Below are positions 25,244 through 33,915 of a stretch of 38,021 nucleotides of DNA, piece by piece (the stretch's first letter is position 1; each line of letters begins with the position of its first letter). The DNA lies in contig NZ_JACCKA010000046.1 of the NCBI RefSeq assembly GCF_013425525.1, positions 1 to 38,021 on the forward strand, read 5' to 3'. The stretch is from Luteimonas salinisoli (GTDB taxonomy: Bacteria > Pseudomonadota > Gammaproteobacteria > Xanthomonadales > Xanthomonadaceae). Below the pieces are notes generated by a model, which was given only the letters and a program-made list of their open reading frames with translations, did not search any database and was not told the origin of the DNA. A program made the position numbers and the translations under genes.

Positions 25244-26362
25244 ATGACCGCAGGCAAGAGGACCCCCGGACAGCCGGGCGAGCCCGGCACCGATCTTTCG
25301 GCGGTGCGCGAGCAGATCGACGGCATCGACCGCGAGATCCAGGCGCTGATCGCCGAGCGCGCGCTGTGGGCGCACCAGGTCGGCAAGGCCAAGGGCAAGC
25401 TCGCCGCCGCGGTGGACTACTACCGGCCGGAGCGCGAGGCGCAGGTGCTGCGGCGGGTGGTCGACCGCAACGACGGACCGCTGTCGGACGAGGTGCTGGT
25501 GCGGCTGTTCCGCGAGATCATGTCGGCCTGTCTGGCGCAGCAGGAGCCGCTCAAGGTCGGCTACCTCGGCCCGGAGGGCACGTTTTCGCAGCAGGCGGTC
25601 CACAAGCATTTCGGCCATTCCGCCCGCGGGCTGCCGCTGGCCAGCGTCGAGGAAGTGTTCGACGAGGTCGCGTCCGGCACCGCCGATTTCGGCGTGGTGC
25701 CGGTGGAGAACTCGGGGCAGGGCACCATCCAGTCGACGCTCGACCTGTTCCTGACCTCGCCGCTGAAGATCTGCGGCGAGGTGGAGCTGCGCGTGCACCA
25801 GTACCTGCTCTCGCGCACCGGCCGCATCGACGACGTCGAGCGGGTGTACTCGCATGGGCTCTCGCTGGCGCAATGCAAGTCTTGGCTGCGCCAGCATCTG
25901 CCGCTGGCCGAGAAGCAGGCGGTGGCGAGCAACGCCGACGCCGCACGCCGCGCCCGCAATGCCGACGACGCCGCGGCGATCGCCGGCGAGAATGCCGCCC
26001 ACGTCTACGGCCTGAAGGTGGTGGCCGGGCCGATCGAGGACCGCGACGACAACACCACCCGCTTTCTGGTGATCGGCCGCGCATCCTTCCCGCCCTCGGG
26101 CCACGACCGCACCTCGCTGATGGTGTTCATCCGCGACCAGCCGGGCGCGCTGTACAAGATCCTCGAGCCGCTGGCGCGGCGCGACATCAGCATGAACCGT
26201 ATCGAGTCGCGCCCGGCGCACGGCGCGCTGTGGCAGTACGCGTTCTTCATCGACGTGGCCGGCCACGTCGACGAGTCGCCGCTGAAGGACGCGCTGGACG
26301 AGATCGACGAGTTCGCCGGCGACGTGCGTGTGCTCGGTTCCTACCCGGTGGCGGTGCCGTGA
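25244..26362 (+). CDS. pheA: P-protein: chorismate mutase / prephenate dehydratase PheA
   Basis: A 372-residue bifunctional enzyme turning chorismate into prephenate and then phenylpyruvate on the way to phenylalanine. The domains in order are chorismate mutase (about 17-103: REQIDGIDREIQALIAERA), prephenate dehydratase (about 105-285: YLGPEGTFSQQA, VPVENSGQGTIQST, and catalytic TRF in DDNTTRFLVIG), and a regulatory ACT domain (about 288-365: RDQPGALYKILEPLARR, NRIESRP) that senses phenylalanine. ATG 25244 follows AGAGAGCAGG; an upstream ATG at 25190 overlaps serC by 8 bp and would add eighteen residues, but its ribosome site is too far away. The stop overlaps the hisC GTG start (GTGA). Confidence 0.95.
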   Translation: MTAGKRTPGQPGEPGTDLSAVREQIDGIDREIQALIAERALWAHQVGKAKGKLAAAVDYYRPEREAQVLRRVVDRNDGPLSDEVLVRLFREIMSACLAQQEPLKVGYLGPEGTFSQQAVHKHFGHSARGLPLASVEEVFDEVASGTADFGVVPVENSGQGTIQSTLDLFLTSPLKICGEVELRVHQYLLSRTGRIDDVERVYSHGLSLAQCKSWLRQHLPLAEKQAVASNADAARRARNADDAAAIAGENAAHVYGLKVVAGPIEDRDDNTTRFLVIGRASFPPSGHDRTSLMVFIRDQPGALYKILEPLARRDISMNRIESRPAHGALWQYAFFIDVAGHVDESPLKDALDEIDEFAGDVRVLGSYPVAVP

Positions 26363-27519
26363 AGCCGGGAATCGGGATTCGGGAATCGGGAATCGGTAGA
26401 GGCGGCGACGCATCCTTTGCTGCGCTGGCGCAGCCTGGGATCCGGGCGCTGAAGGCCTATGATCCGGGCCACGACCTGGTGGCACTGCGCCGGCGCTCCG
26501 GCGCCGGCCTGGTCGAGCTCGGCGCCAACGAGAATCCCTATGGCCCCAGCCCGCTGGCGCTGGCCGCGGCGCGCGATGCGCTGGACTCCGCACATCGCTA
26601 TCCGGACCCGCTCGGCGGCGAGCTCAGGCAGGCGCTCGCCGCGCGGCTCGGCGTCGCGCCGGCGCAGTTGCTGCTCGGCAACGGCTCGCACGAGCTGCTG
26701 ATGCAGTTCGCCCAGGTCTTCGCCGGCCCGGGGGCCGGCGTGGCGATGTCGCAGTACGGCTTCGCGGTGTACGCGCTGGCGGCGCAGGCGACCGGCGCGC
26801 CGCTGCGCATCGCTCCGGCGCTGCCTGCCGGCCACGCGATGGCGCGCGGCCACGACGTCGATGCCCTGCTCGCCGCGGCGGGGACCGATACGCGGCTGCT
26901 GTATCTGGCCAATCCCAACAATCCCACCGGCACCTGGATCGGCGCCGACGCGCTGGCGCGGCTGCTCGAGCGCCTGCCGCCGGAGGTGCTGGTGGTGGTC
27001 GACGAGGCCTACGCGGAGTTCGTCGACGCCCCCGACTACGCATCCGCGCTGTCGCTGCTGCCGCGATACCGCAACCTGGCCGTCACCCGGACCTTCAGCA
27101 AGGCCCATGCGCTGGCCGGGCTGCGCATCGGCTACGCGGTCGCCGACGCCGCGCTGGTGGCGGTGATGGAGCGGCTGCGCGAGAGCTTCAACGTCAGCGC
27201 GGTGGCGCTGGCGGCGGCGACCGCGACGCTGCAGGACCGGGCGCACCTGCAGCGCGGCGTGGACGCCAATGCGCGCGAGCGCGTGCAGCTGGCCGAGGCC
27301 CTGAGGGCGCGCGGCCGCTTCGTCCATCCCTCGCAGACCAATTTCCTGCTGGTCGGGTTCGGCGATGCCACCGCGACGGTCGAGGCGGCGCTGCTGGCGC
27401 GGGGCGTGGTGGTGCGGCCGATGGGCGGCTACGGCCTGGCGGACTGCCTGCGCATCAGCGTCGGTACCGCCGAGGAGAACGCGCGGCTGCTGCGGGCGCT
27501 CGACGGGGCCGGCGCATGA
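26359..27519 (+). CDS. hisC: Histidinol-phosphate/aromatic aminotransferase (HisC type)
   Basis: A 386-residue PLP class-I aminotransferase. Core marks are RALKAYDPGHDL (29-40), LGANENPYGPSP (54-65), NPNNPTG (185-191), DEAYAEF (215-221) and the PLP lysine K248 in TFSKAHALAGLRIGYA. It transfers amino groups to imidazole-acetol phosphate or, for copies in aromatic operons, to phenylpyruvate or hydroxyphenylpyruvate; placement after pheA favours the aromatic role (HisC_b/AroJ type). The only plausible start is GTG 26359, which overlaps the pheA stop; no ATG occurs in frame before the conserved part. About residues 3-13 are encoded by GGGAATC heptad repeats. It overlaps aroA by 4 bp (ATGA). Confidence 0.92.
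   Translation: MKPGIGIRESGIGRGGDASFAALAQPGIRALKAYDPGHDLVALRRRSGAGLVELGANENPYGPSPLALAAARDALDSAHRYPDPLGGELRQALAARLGVAPAQLLLGNGSHELLMQFAQVFAGPGAGVAMSQYGFAVYALAAQATGAPLRIAPALPAGHAMARGHDVDALLAAAGTDTRLLYLANPNNPTGTWIGADALARLLERLPPEVLVVVDEAYAEFVDAPDYASALSLLPRYRNLAVTRTFSKAHALAGLRIGYAVADAALVAVMERLRESFNVSAVALAAATATLQDRAHLQRGVDANARERVQLAEALRARGRFVHPSQTNFLLVGFGDATATVEAALLARGVVVRPMGGYGLADCLRISVGTAEENARLLRALDGAGA
26367..26396 (+). repeat. GGGAATC heptad tandem repeat inside the hisC 5' end
   Basis: Four copies of GGGAATC/GGGATTC in tandem, followed by GG, begin four bases after the pheA stop. In the hisC frame they read as a Gly/Ile-rich stretch (GIGIRESGIG). The same heptad builds the inverted pair at 9815-9933. 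Confidence 0.8.
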
Positions 27520-28838
27520 GCGGGGGCGCACGGCGCGACTGGGGCGCCCGCGGCGGCGGGCCGCTGCGCGGCGAACTGCTGGTCCCGGGCGACAAGTCGG
27601 TCTCGCACCGGGCGATCATGCTCGCCTCGCTGGCCGACGGCGTGTCGCGGATCGACGGTTTCCTGGAAGGGCAGGACGCGCGCGCCACCGAGGCGATCTT
27701 CCGCCGGCTCGGCGTGCGCATCGAGGCCCCCGGCGAGGGCGTCCGGATCGTCCATGGCGCCGGCATCGACGGGCTGCGGGCCGCGTCCGGACCGCTCGAC
27801 TGCGGCAACGCGGGCACTGCGATGCGCCTGCTCGCCGGCCTGCTCTGCGGTCAGGCGTTCGATTCGGTGCTGACCGGAGACGCCTCGCTGTCGAAGCGGC
27901 CGATGGGCAGGGTGGCCGGGCCCCTGGCGCGCATGGGCGCGCGCATCGACAGTGCGCCCGGTGGCCTGCCGCCCCTTCGGATTCACGCGAACAGTGGGTT
28001 GCAATCGATTGATTTTACGGCAAAAGTCGCCAGCGCCCAGGTCAAGTCCGCGGTGCTGCTCGCGGGCCTGTACGCCCGCGGCGAAACCGTGGTCCGCGAG
28101 CCGCAGCCGACCCGCGACTACAGCGAGCGGATGCTGGCGGCGTTCGGCTGGCCGATCGAGTTCGCCCCGGGTCTCGCCCGGCTGCGCGGCGGCCACCGGC
28201 TGCGCGCCACCGACGTCGCGGTGCCCGCGGACTTCTCCTCGGCGGCCTTCTTCCTGGTGGCCGCCAGCCTGGTGCCGGGCTCGGAACTGGTGCTGCGCAG
28301 GGTGGGCATGAATCCGCGCCGCACGGGCCTGCTGCAGGTGCTGCGGGCGATGGGCGCGGAGATCGCCGAGGAGAACCCCGGCGAACAGGGCGGCGAGCCG
28401 GTCGCCGACCTGCGGGTGCGCCATGCGCCGCTGCGCGGCATCGAGGTGCCGCGAGCGCACGTCGCCGACATGATCGACGAATTCCCCGTGCTGTTCGTGG
28501 CCGCCGCCTGCGCTGCCGGCACGACCCGGATACAGGGCGCCGCCGAGCTGCGGGTCAAGGAATCGGACCGTATCGCCGCCATGGCGGAAGGCCTGCGCGC
28601 GCTCGGCGCGCGGATCGAGGAGACGCCCGACGGCGCGCTGATCCATGGTGGGGCGCTGCACGGCGGGCAGGTCGACAGCCACGGCGACCACCGCGTGGCG
28701 ATGGCGTTCGCGGTCGCCGCCCAGCGCGCGGCGGGCGAAGTGCGGATCGGCGACGTCGCCAACGTCGCCACCTCGTTCCCGGGCTTCGAGCCGCTGTCGC
28801 GAAGTGCCGGCTTCGGGTTGGACGCCGGTCCGGCCTGA
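27516..28838 (+). CDS. aroA: 3-phosphoshikimate 1-carboxyvinyltransferase (EPSP synthase) AroA
   Basis: A 440-residue cytosolic shikimate-pathway enzyme joining shikimate-3-phosphate and PEP. Visible marks are PGDKSVSHRA (24-33), GNAGTAMRLLAG with Leu where E. coli has Pro101, SLSKRPMGR, the class-II-type SAQVKSAVLLAGL, QPTRDYSERM, and AELRVKESDRI followed by DHRVAMAF near the end. GDKS, SAQxK and xTR resemble class II EPSP synthases, whose glyphosate affinity is often low, but the CP4-type Ala is absent. The ATG overlaps the hisC stop by 4 bp. It is the last gene of the operon; tyrA, cmk and rpsA, common next neighbours in Pseudomonas, are not here. Confidence 0.96.
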   Translation: MSGGARRDWGARGGGPLRGELLVPGDKSVSHRAIMLASLADGVSRIDGFLEGQDARATEAIFRRLGVRIEAPGEGVRIVHGAGIDGLRAASGPLDCGNAGTAMRLLAGLLCGQAFDSVLTGDASLSKRPMGRVAGPLARMGARIDSAPGGLPPLRIHANSGLQSIDFTAKVASAQVKSAVLLAGLYARGETVVREPQPTRDYSERMLAAFGWPIEFAPGLARLRGGHRLRATDVAVPADFSSAAFFLVAASLVPGSELVLRRVGMNPRRTGLLQVLRAMGAEIAEENPGEQGGEPVADLRVRHAPLRGIEVPRAHVADMIDEFPVLFVAAACAAGTTRIQGAAELRVKESDRIAAMAEGLRALGARIEETPDGALIHGGALHGGQVDSHGDHRVAMAFAVAAQRAAGEVRIGDVANVATSFPGFEPLSRSAGFGLDAGPA

Positions 28839-28960
28839 GCCCCAGGCCACGGCGCATCGATCGCGCGGGCGTTCGACCTCGCGGGAGCGGCCGCCCACGG
28901 CGCACGCCGGAGCCGGCGCGCCCACCGCAGCCGACCGCGCAATCGATCCCGGATCGCCCT

Positions 28961-28990
28961 CGGCTGCGGCCGCGCTGCGTTGCGCAGCCG
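28961..28990 (+). terminator. Hairpin downstream of aroA
   Basis: CGGCTGCG (28961-28968) pairs with CGCAGCCG (28983-28990) across a 14-nt loop. It lies 122 bp past the aroA stop with no T-run, so it is a weak terminator candidate. The surrounding 28839-29153 gap (315 bp) has no intact gene; apart from this stem it contains the ileS fragment at 28991-29127. Confidence 0.3.
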
Positions 28991-29127
28991 CCGGCGCTCG
29001 ACGTCGCCTGGCGCGCGCTCGATCCGGGCGCGACGGCTCGGCGCGACGATCGACGAGGGCACCGCGGTGGCGGTGCCGATCTGGACCACGACCCCGTGGA
29101 CGCTGCCGGCCTCGCTGGCGGCGGGGC
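28991..29127 (+). pseudogene. Decayed fragment of isoleucyl-tRNA synthetase (ileS)
   Basis: Two short stretches in different frames match consecutive parts of the IleRS editing-domain region. PALDVAWRALDPGAT starts at 28991; then, after a frame shift near 29021-29040, TIDEGTAVAVPIWTTTPWTL and PASLAAG run to about 29127. In E. coli IleRS the order is SPSIDVAFQAVD followed by VIWTTTPWTLPAN. The motif WTTTPWTLP is highly specific. There is no start and nothing recognisable on either side, so this is a relic about 46 codons long, not a gene. A full-length ileS must lie elsewhere in the genome. Confidence 0.75.
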
Positions 29128-29153
29128 CGCGCTCGCCGCGCGCCCTACCGCGC

Positions 29154-29720
29154 CTACTGGGCGTCCATCCGGAAGTCGATCGGCACTTCGACCGTGGAGG
29201 CCACGGCCTGGCCGTTTTCCAGCGCCGGGCTGAAGCGCCATCTGCGCACCGCGTCGCGCGCGGCGCGATCGAGTTCGCGCGAGCGACTGCTCCTGGCGAT
29301 CTCCACGTCGCCGGGGTTGCCCTGGGCGTCGACCTGCACCCGCAGCAGTACCGTGCCTTCTTCCTGCGCGCGCAGCGCGGCGACCGGATAGTCGGGCTCG
29401 ACGCGCTCGATCGGATCGGCCGGGCGGTCGGCGGGGGGCGTCGCCGTCGAGGCCGGTGGCCGCGCGGCGTCCTCGCGCTCGCTCGCCGGGGGCGGCGGGG
29501 TGCCGTCGCCGATGTCGGCCGGCTCGCCGATCGGCTCCGCAGGCTCGACGGGCGGCTCGACCGCGCCGCGCTGGCTGTAGAAATACCAGCCCACCGCGAG
29601 CAGGGCGATCAGCAGCAGCAGCCAGACCAGCGGACTGGCGCTCTTGCGCTCGCCGGGGGGCGGCTCCTGCGGCGGCGGCGGGGGACGGGAGTCGGTGGGG
29701 CGGTTCATGGGATCGGACAT
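29154..29720 (-). CDS. TonB-like energy-transducer protein (first copy)
   Basis: A 188-residue protein with a Pro-rich cytosolic start, one membrane helix (ASPLVWLLLLIALLAVGWYF, about 28-47), a Pro/Glu-rich periplasmic linker and a TonB C-terminal domain (about 105-185). The domain shows EPDYPVAALRAQEEGTVLLR, then GDVEIARSS and DRAARDAVRRWRFSPAL, all typical of TonB_C. TonB proteins carry proton-motive force to outer-membrane receptors. No exbB or exbD is near, so it may borrow them, or may serve another role in the envelope. ATG 29720 was used; ATG 29708 is an alternative. A similar gene lies 115 bp upstream on the same strand. Confidence 0.88.
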   Translation of the reverse strand: MSDPMNRPTDSRPPPPPQEPPPGERKSASPLVWLLLLIALLAVGWYFYSQRGAVEPPVEPAEPIGEPADIGDGTPPPPASEREDAARPPASTATPPADRPADPIERVEPDYPVAALRAQEEGTVLLRVQVDAQGNPGDVEIARSSRSRELDRAARDAVRRWRFSPALENGQAVASTVEVPIDFRMDAQ

Positions 29721-29835
29721 GACGGGTACCCCTGTTCAGGATGACGGCACGAGCGTTCCACAGCGGTTGTGCGCGCCGCGTCACGGTGGTGTCTAGTCCG
29801 GCTTAACAACCGCTTCGAAGGGACGTACGGGGACC

Positions 29836-30462
29836 TCAACCGCCAGGGCTGAAGTCGATCGGTACCTGCACCGTGCCGGCCACCGGCCTGCCGTCGTGCA
29901 GGGCCGGCTGGAAGCGCCAGCGCCTGACGGCGGCGACCGCGGCGCGATCGAGCGCCCGGGAGCTGCTGCTGCGCACCACCTCCACCGCCCGCGCGCGGCC
30001 GTCCGCCGCGACTTCCACCCGCAGCAGCACTTCCCCGGACTCGCCGCGGCGCAGCGCCGCGCTCGGATAGCGGGGCGCGGGGGTGTCCACCGCCACTGGC
30101 GGGCGGCTGGCGATGGCCGTCATCGCCTCGGCGGCCGGCGCGGTATCGATCCCGGATGTAGGGTCCTGGGCCGGCGGCCGTTCGAGCGGCCGCGGAACGG
30201 CCGCGGGATCGGCCTCCGCCATACCGCTGGCGCCGTCGGTGTCGGCGGCGCGCGGCGCCGGCAGCGCCCGCGCGGGGTCGGCCCCATCCTGCGGAGCCGG
30301 GCCGGCGAGCGGCGCGGCAGGGCGGTCCTCGTCGCGGCCGAGCCACAACAGCGCAGACAGCAGCAGCCCGGCGGCGAAGGCGGCGGCGATGATCAGCCAT
30401 GCCCGCACCGGCAGCAGGAAGCGCGGCGAGCGGCGACGTTCGCTGGATTCCGGGGTCGACAT
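29836..30462 (-). CDS. TonB-like energy-transducer protein (second copy)
   Basis: A 208-residue protein with the same layout as its neighbour: a short Arg-rich start, membrane helix (AWLIIAAAFAAGLLLSALLW, about 21-40), a long Ala/Pro linker and a TonB C-terminal domain (about 128-204). Domain marks are PRYPSAALRRGESGEVLLR, then AVEVVRSSSSRALDRA and VRRWRFQPALHDGRP. The two domains are clearly related (VRRWRF, a PIDF ending), so the pair arose by tandem duplication. It is divergent from serS, with 116 bp between the starts. No gene for ExbB/ExbD or an outer-membrane receptor is in the window. Confidence 0.88.
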   Translation of the reverse strand: MSTPESSERRRSPRFLLPVRAWLIIAAAFAAGLLLSALLWLGRDEDRPAAPLAGPAPQDGADPARALPAPRAADTDGASGMAEADPAAVPRPLERPPAQDPTSGIDTAPAAEAMTAIASRPPVAVDTPAPRYPSAALRRGESGEVLLRVEVAADGRARAVEVVRSSSSRALDRAAVAAVRRWRFQPALHDGRPVAGTVQVPIDFSPGG

Positions 30463-30548
30463 CCTGCGTACCGGTTACGGGGACCGCGGCATTCTGGCAT
30501 AGCCGCTCCCGTCGTCGAGGCGGCAGCGATCGCGATCCCGGGCGATAA

Positions 30549-32006
<1,458 letters not shown>

Positions 32007-32007
32007 A

Positions 32008-32087
32008 GAGCGGGAAACGAGCGGCGAGGAACGGGCAACGACCCGGCGGTCGCTCCTGGTCGTCGCCCGCTTCTCGTTCCTCTCGCC
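32008..32087. repeat. Imperfect inverted repeat between convergent serS and azoR
   Basis: The left arm (about 32022-32041, GGCGAGGAACGGGCAACGAC) pairs imperfectly with the right arm (about 32059-32087, from GTCGTCGCCCGC through TTCTCGTTCC to TCTCGCC). Further GGGAAACGAG-like units lie at 32008-32020. It fills the whole gap between two convergent genes and probably acts as a bidirectional terminator. It may be a relative of the dispersed heptad repeats. Confidence 0.6.
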
Positions 32088-32088
32088 G

Positions 32089-32664
32089 TCAGGCCGCCAG
32101 CCGCAGCGGCCCCGGCGCCGGGATCTCGCCCAGCGCCCGCGCCATCGCCTGCTCGCGGTGCTGCGCGGACAGCGCCACGCCCTCGGCGCGCACGAAGGCG
32201 AGGTCGGTCACGCCGAGGAAGCCGAACACCTGGCGCAGGTACGGTTCGACGAAATCCTCGGGCCGCCCGGCGTGCAGGCCGCCGCTGCCGATGGCGACGA
32301 TCACCCGCTTGTTGCCGGCCAGCCCCTCGGGCCCGTCCGAGGTGTAGCGGAAGGTCCGCCCGGCCACCGCGATGCGGTCGATCCAGGCCTTGAGCGTGGA
32401 GGGAATGCCGAAGTTGTACATCGGTGCGCCCAGCACCACCACGTCGGCATCGAGGAATTCCTGCAGGATGCGTTCCGCCTCCCCGTCAGCGGCGGCGGGG
32501 GCGGCGCGGCTGCGCAGATGCGCCACCGGCGCTGCATCGAGATCGCGGTAGAGGATCTCGGTGCCTTCCGGGCAGTCCCGCCAGGGCGCGACGATGGCGG
32601 CGGCGAGAGCGCGGGTCACCGAGCCGGGTCCGGCGATGCTGGAATCGATGTGCAGCAGCTTCAT
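32089..32664 (-). CDS. azoR: FMN-dependent NADH-azoreductase (AzoR family)
   Basis: A 191-residue flavodoxin-like cytosolic enzyme that reduces azo compounds and quinones with NAD(P)H. The family pattern is clear: KLLHIDSSIAGPGSVTRAL at the start, VVVLGAPMYNFGIPSTLKAW (about 76-95) for FMN binding, WIDRIAVAGRTFRYTSDGP, and IGSGGLHAG. The ATG at 32664 has GGAGG eight bases upstream. It is divergent from a LysR gene with 110 bp between the starts, a common regulator-target layout for quinone or electrophile stress. Confidence 0.95.
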   Translation of the reverse strand: MKLLHIDSSIAGPGSVTRALAAAIVAPWRDCPEGTEILYRDLDAAPVAHLRSRAAPAAADGEAERILQEFLDADVVVLGAPMYNFGIPSTLKAWIDRIAVAGRTFRYTSDGPEGLAGNKRVIVAIGSGGLHAGRPEDFVEPYLRQVFGFLGVTDLAFVRAEGVALSAQHREQAMARALGEIPAPGPLRLAA

Positions 32665-32742
32665 GGGACTGTCCTCCAGGGAGCGGCATGGCCGCGACGG
32701 GACCAATCTAGGTCGTTGCCTGGGTGGGATAAAGGTGCTCTA

Positions 32743-32753
32743 ATGCTATGCAT
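32743..32753. promoter_or_regulatory. Candidate LysR-type operator between azoR and lysR
   Basis: ATGC-TAT-GCAT is a perfect interrupted palindrome in an AT-richer patch of the divergent 32665-32774 gap. It is the only obvious dyad there, and sits 22 bp before the preferred lysR start. LysR proteins bind such T-N11-A-like dyads; assignment is by position only. Confidence 0.35.
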
Positions 32754-32774
32754 CGTTCCAATCGCGAGCCTCCC

Positions 32775-33794
32775 ATGCAGGACCTGAACGATCTCTATTA
32801 CTTCGCCGTGGTGGTCGAGCACGGCGGTTTCGCCGCCGCCGAGCGCGCGCTGGGGATCCCGAAATCGCGGCTCAGCCGCCGCATCAGCCAACTCGAGACC
32901 GAACTCGGCGTGCGCCTGTTGCAGCGTTCAACCCGGCGCTTCGCCGTCACCGACGTCGGCCAGAGCGTGTACCGTCACGCGCAGTCGATGCTGGCCGAGG
33001 CCTCCGCCGCGCGCGAGGTGGTCGACCGGCTCAGCGCCGAGCCGCGCGGCACGGTACGGGTCAGCGTGCCAGTGGGTATCGCGCAGCAGTCGATGCCCAA
33101 GCTGCTGCCGGATTTCCTGGCCAAGTACCCGCAGGTGCGAGTGCAGCTGCACGTCAGCAACCGCCGCGTCGACGTCATCAACGAGGGCTTCGACGTCGCC
33201 GTGCGGGTGCGCTCCAAGCTCGACGACGACGGCAGCCTGATCATGCGCAGCTTCGGCCAGATCCAGGAGCTGCTGGTCGCCAGCCCCGGGTACCTCGACC
33301 GGGCCGGCCGCCCTGGCGATCCGGAGGAGCTCAGGAACCACACGACCATGACCATGGGCGAGGACGAGGTCAGCCAGCGCTGGGACCTGCAGGGCAACGA
33401 CGGCACCACGCGCCGCATCGAGCTCAAGCCGCGCGTGGCCGGGTTCGACTTCCCGATGCTGATGGCGCTGGCGCGGCAGGGCCTGGGCATCACCATGCTG
33501 CCTGAGACCCTGTGCGCCGATGCGGTGCGCAGCGGCGAGCTCGAGGTGGTGCTGCCGGAGTGGCGCCTGCCGCAGGGCATCGCCCATGCCGTGTTCGCCT
33601 CGCGCCGCGGCCTGCTGCCTGCCGTGCGGGTGTTCATCGACCATCTCGCCGAGACGCTGCCGCCGCTGATCGAGGAGTCCAGCCTGAACTGCAAGCACTG
33701 CGGCAAGACCCCGGAGATCGAGCAGAGCCGGCTGGCCGCCATGCAGCGCGCCGGGACGCCTGACGCCGCCGCGGCGCATGCGACAATCCGCTGA
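32775..33794 (+). CDS. LysR-family transcriptional regulator with a C-terminal CxxC tail
   Basis: A 339-residue regulator. Residues 1-60 form the winged helix-turn-helix (DLNDLYYFAVVVEHGGFAAA, then SRLSRRISQLETELGVRLLQ). A linker helix and the LysR substrate domain (about 88-295) follow, with VRVSVPVGIAQQSMP and GFDVAVRVRS typical of the CrgA/DsdC-like group. The protein runs about 35 residues past the usual LysR end, with CKHC at nucleotides 33690-33701, which could bind metal or form a disulfide. The ATG at 32775 fits the family; ATG 32748 would add nine residues. It probably controls the divergent azoR gene (inference). A tRNA-Ser gene begins 31 bp after its stop. Confidence 0.93.
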   Translation: MQDLNDLYYFAVVVEHGGFAAAERALGIPKSRLSRRISQLETELGVRLLQRSTRRFAVTDVGQSVYRHAQSMLAEASAAREVVDRLSAEPRGTVRVSVPVGIAQQSMPKLLPDFLAKYPQVRVQLHVSNRRVDVINEGFDVAVRVRSKLDDDGSLIMRSFGQIQELLVASPGYLDRAGRPGDPEELRNHTTMTMGEDEVSQRWDLQGNDGTTRRIELKPRVAGFDFPMLMALARQGLGITMLPETLCADAVRSGELEVVLPEWRLPQGIAHAVFASRRGLLPAVRVFIDHLAETLPPLIEESSLNCKHCGKTPEIEQSRLAAMQRAGTPDAAAAHATIR

Positions 33795-33825
33795 GCGCGC
33801 CGCCGCGAAGCGAGGCAAGCGATAC

Positions 33826-33915
33826 GGAGAGATGGCCGAGTGGTTTAAGGCACCGGTCTTGAAAACCGGCGAAGGGTCAAACCTTCCGTGGGTTCGAATC
33901 CCACTCTCTCCGCCA
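33826..33915 (+). tRNA. tRNA-Ser (anticodon UGA)
   Basis: A 90-nt gene with acceptor stem GGAGAGA/TCTCTCC, discriminator G and encoded CCA (33913-33915). The anticodon stem CCGGT/ACCGG encloses loop CTTGAAA with anticodon TGA (33860-33862). The long variable arm (GAAGGGTC..CCTTCC) is typical of serine tRNAs, and the T-loop GGTTCGAATCC is intact. The tRNA reads UCN codons, mainly UCA. It lies 31 bp after the lysR gene and abuts a serine hydrolase reading frame at its 3' end. Confidence 0.98.

Noticed and set aside
28839..29040. T-box or leader RNA upstream of the ileS fragment
   Set aside because: No T-box consensus or specifier-like stem is recognisable, and the fragment is not a functional gene.
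28980..29744. 254-codon plus-strand frame containing WTTTPWTLP
   Set aside because: Only its first ~45 codons match IleRS; the rest mirrors the tonB-like gene on the other strand. Kept as a pseudogene fragment instead.
33832..33915. Peptide MAEWFKAPVLK... encoded in the tRNA as the true hydrolase N-terminus
   Set aside because: It is the usual artificial translation of a tRNA-Ser gene; a real start there is possible but unsupported, so the CDS is drawn from the tRNA end.
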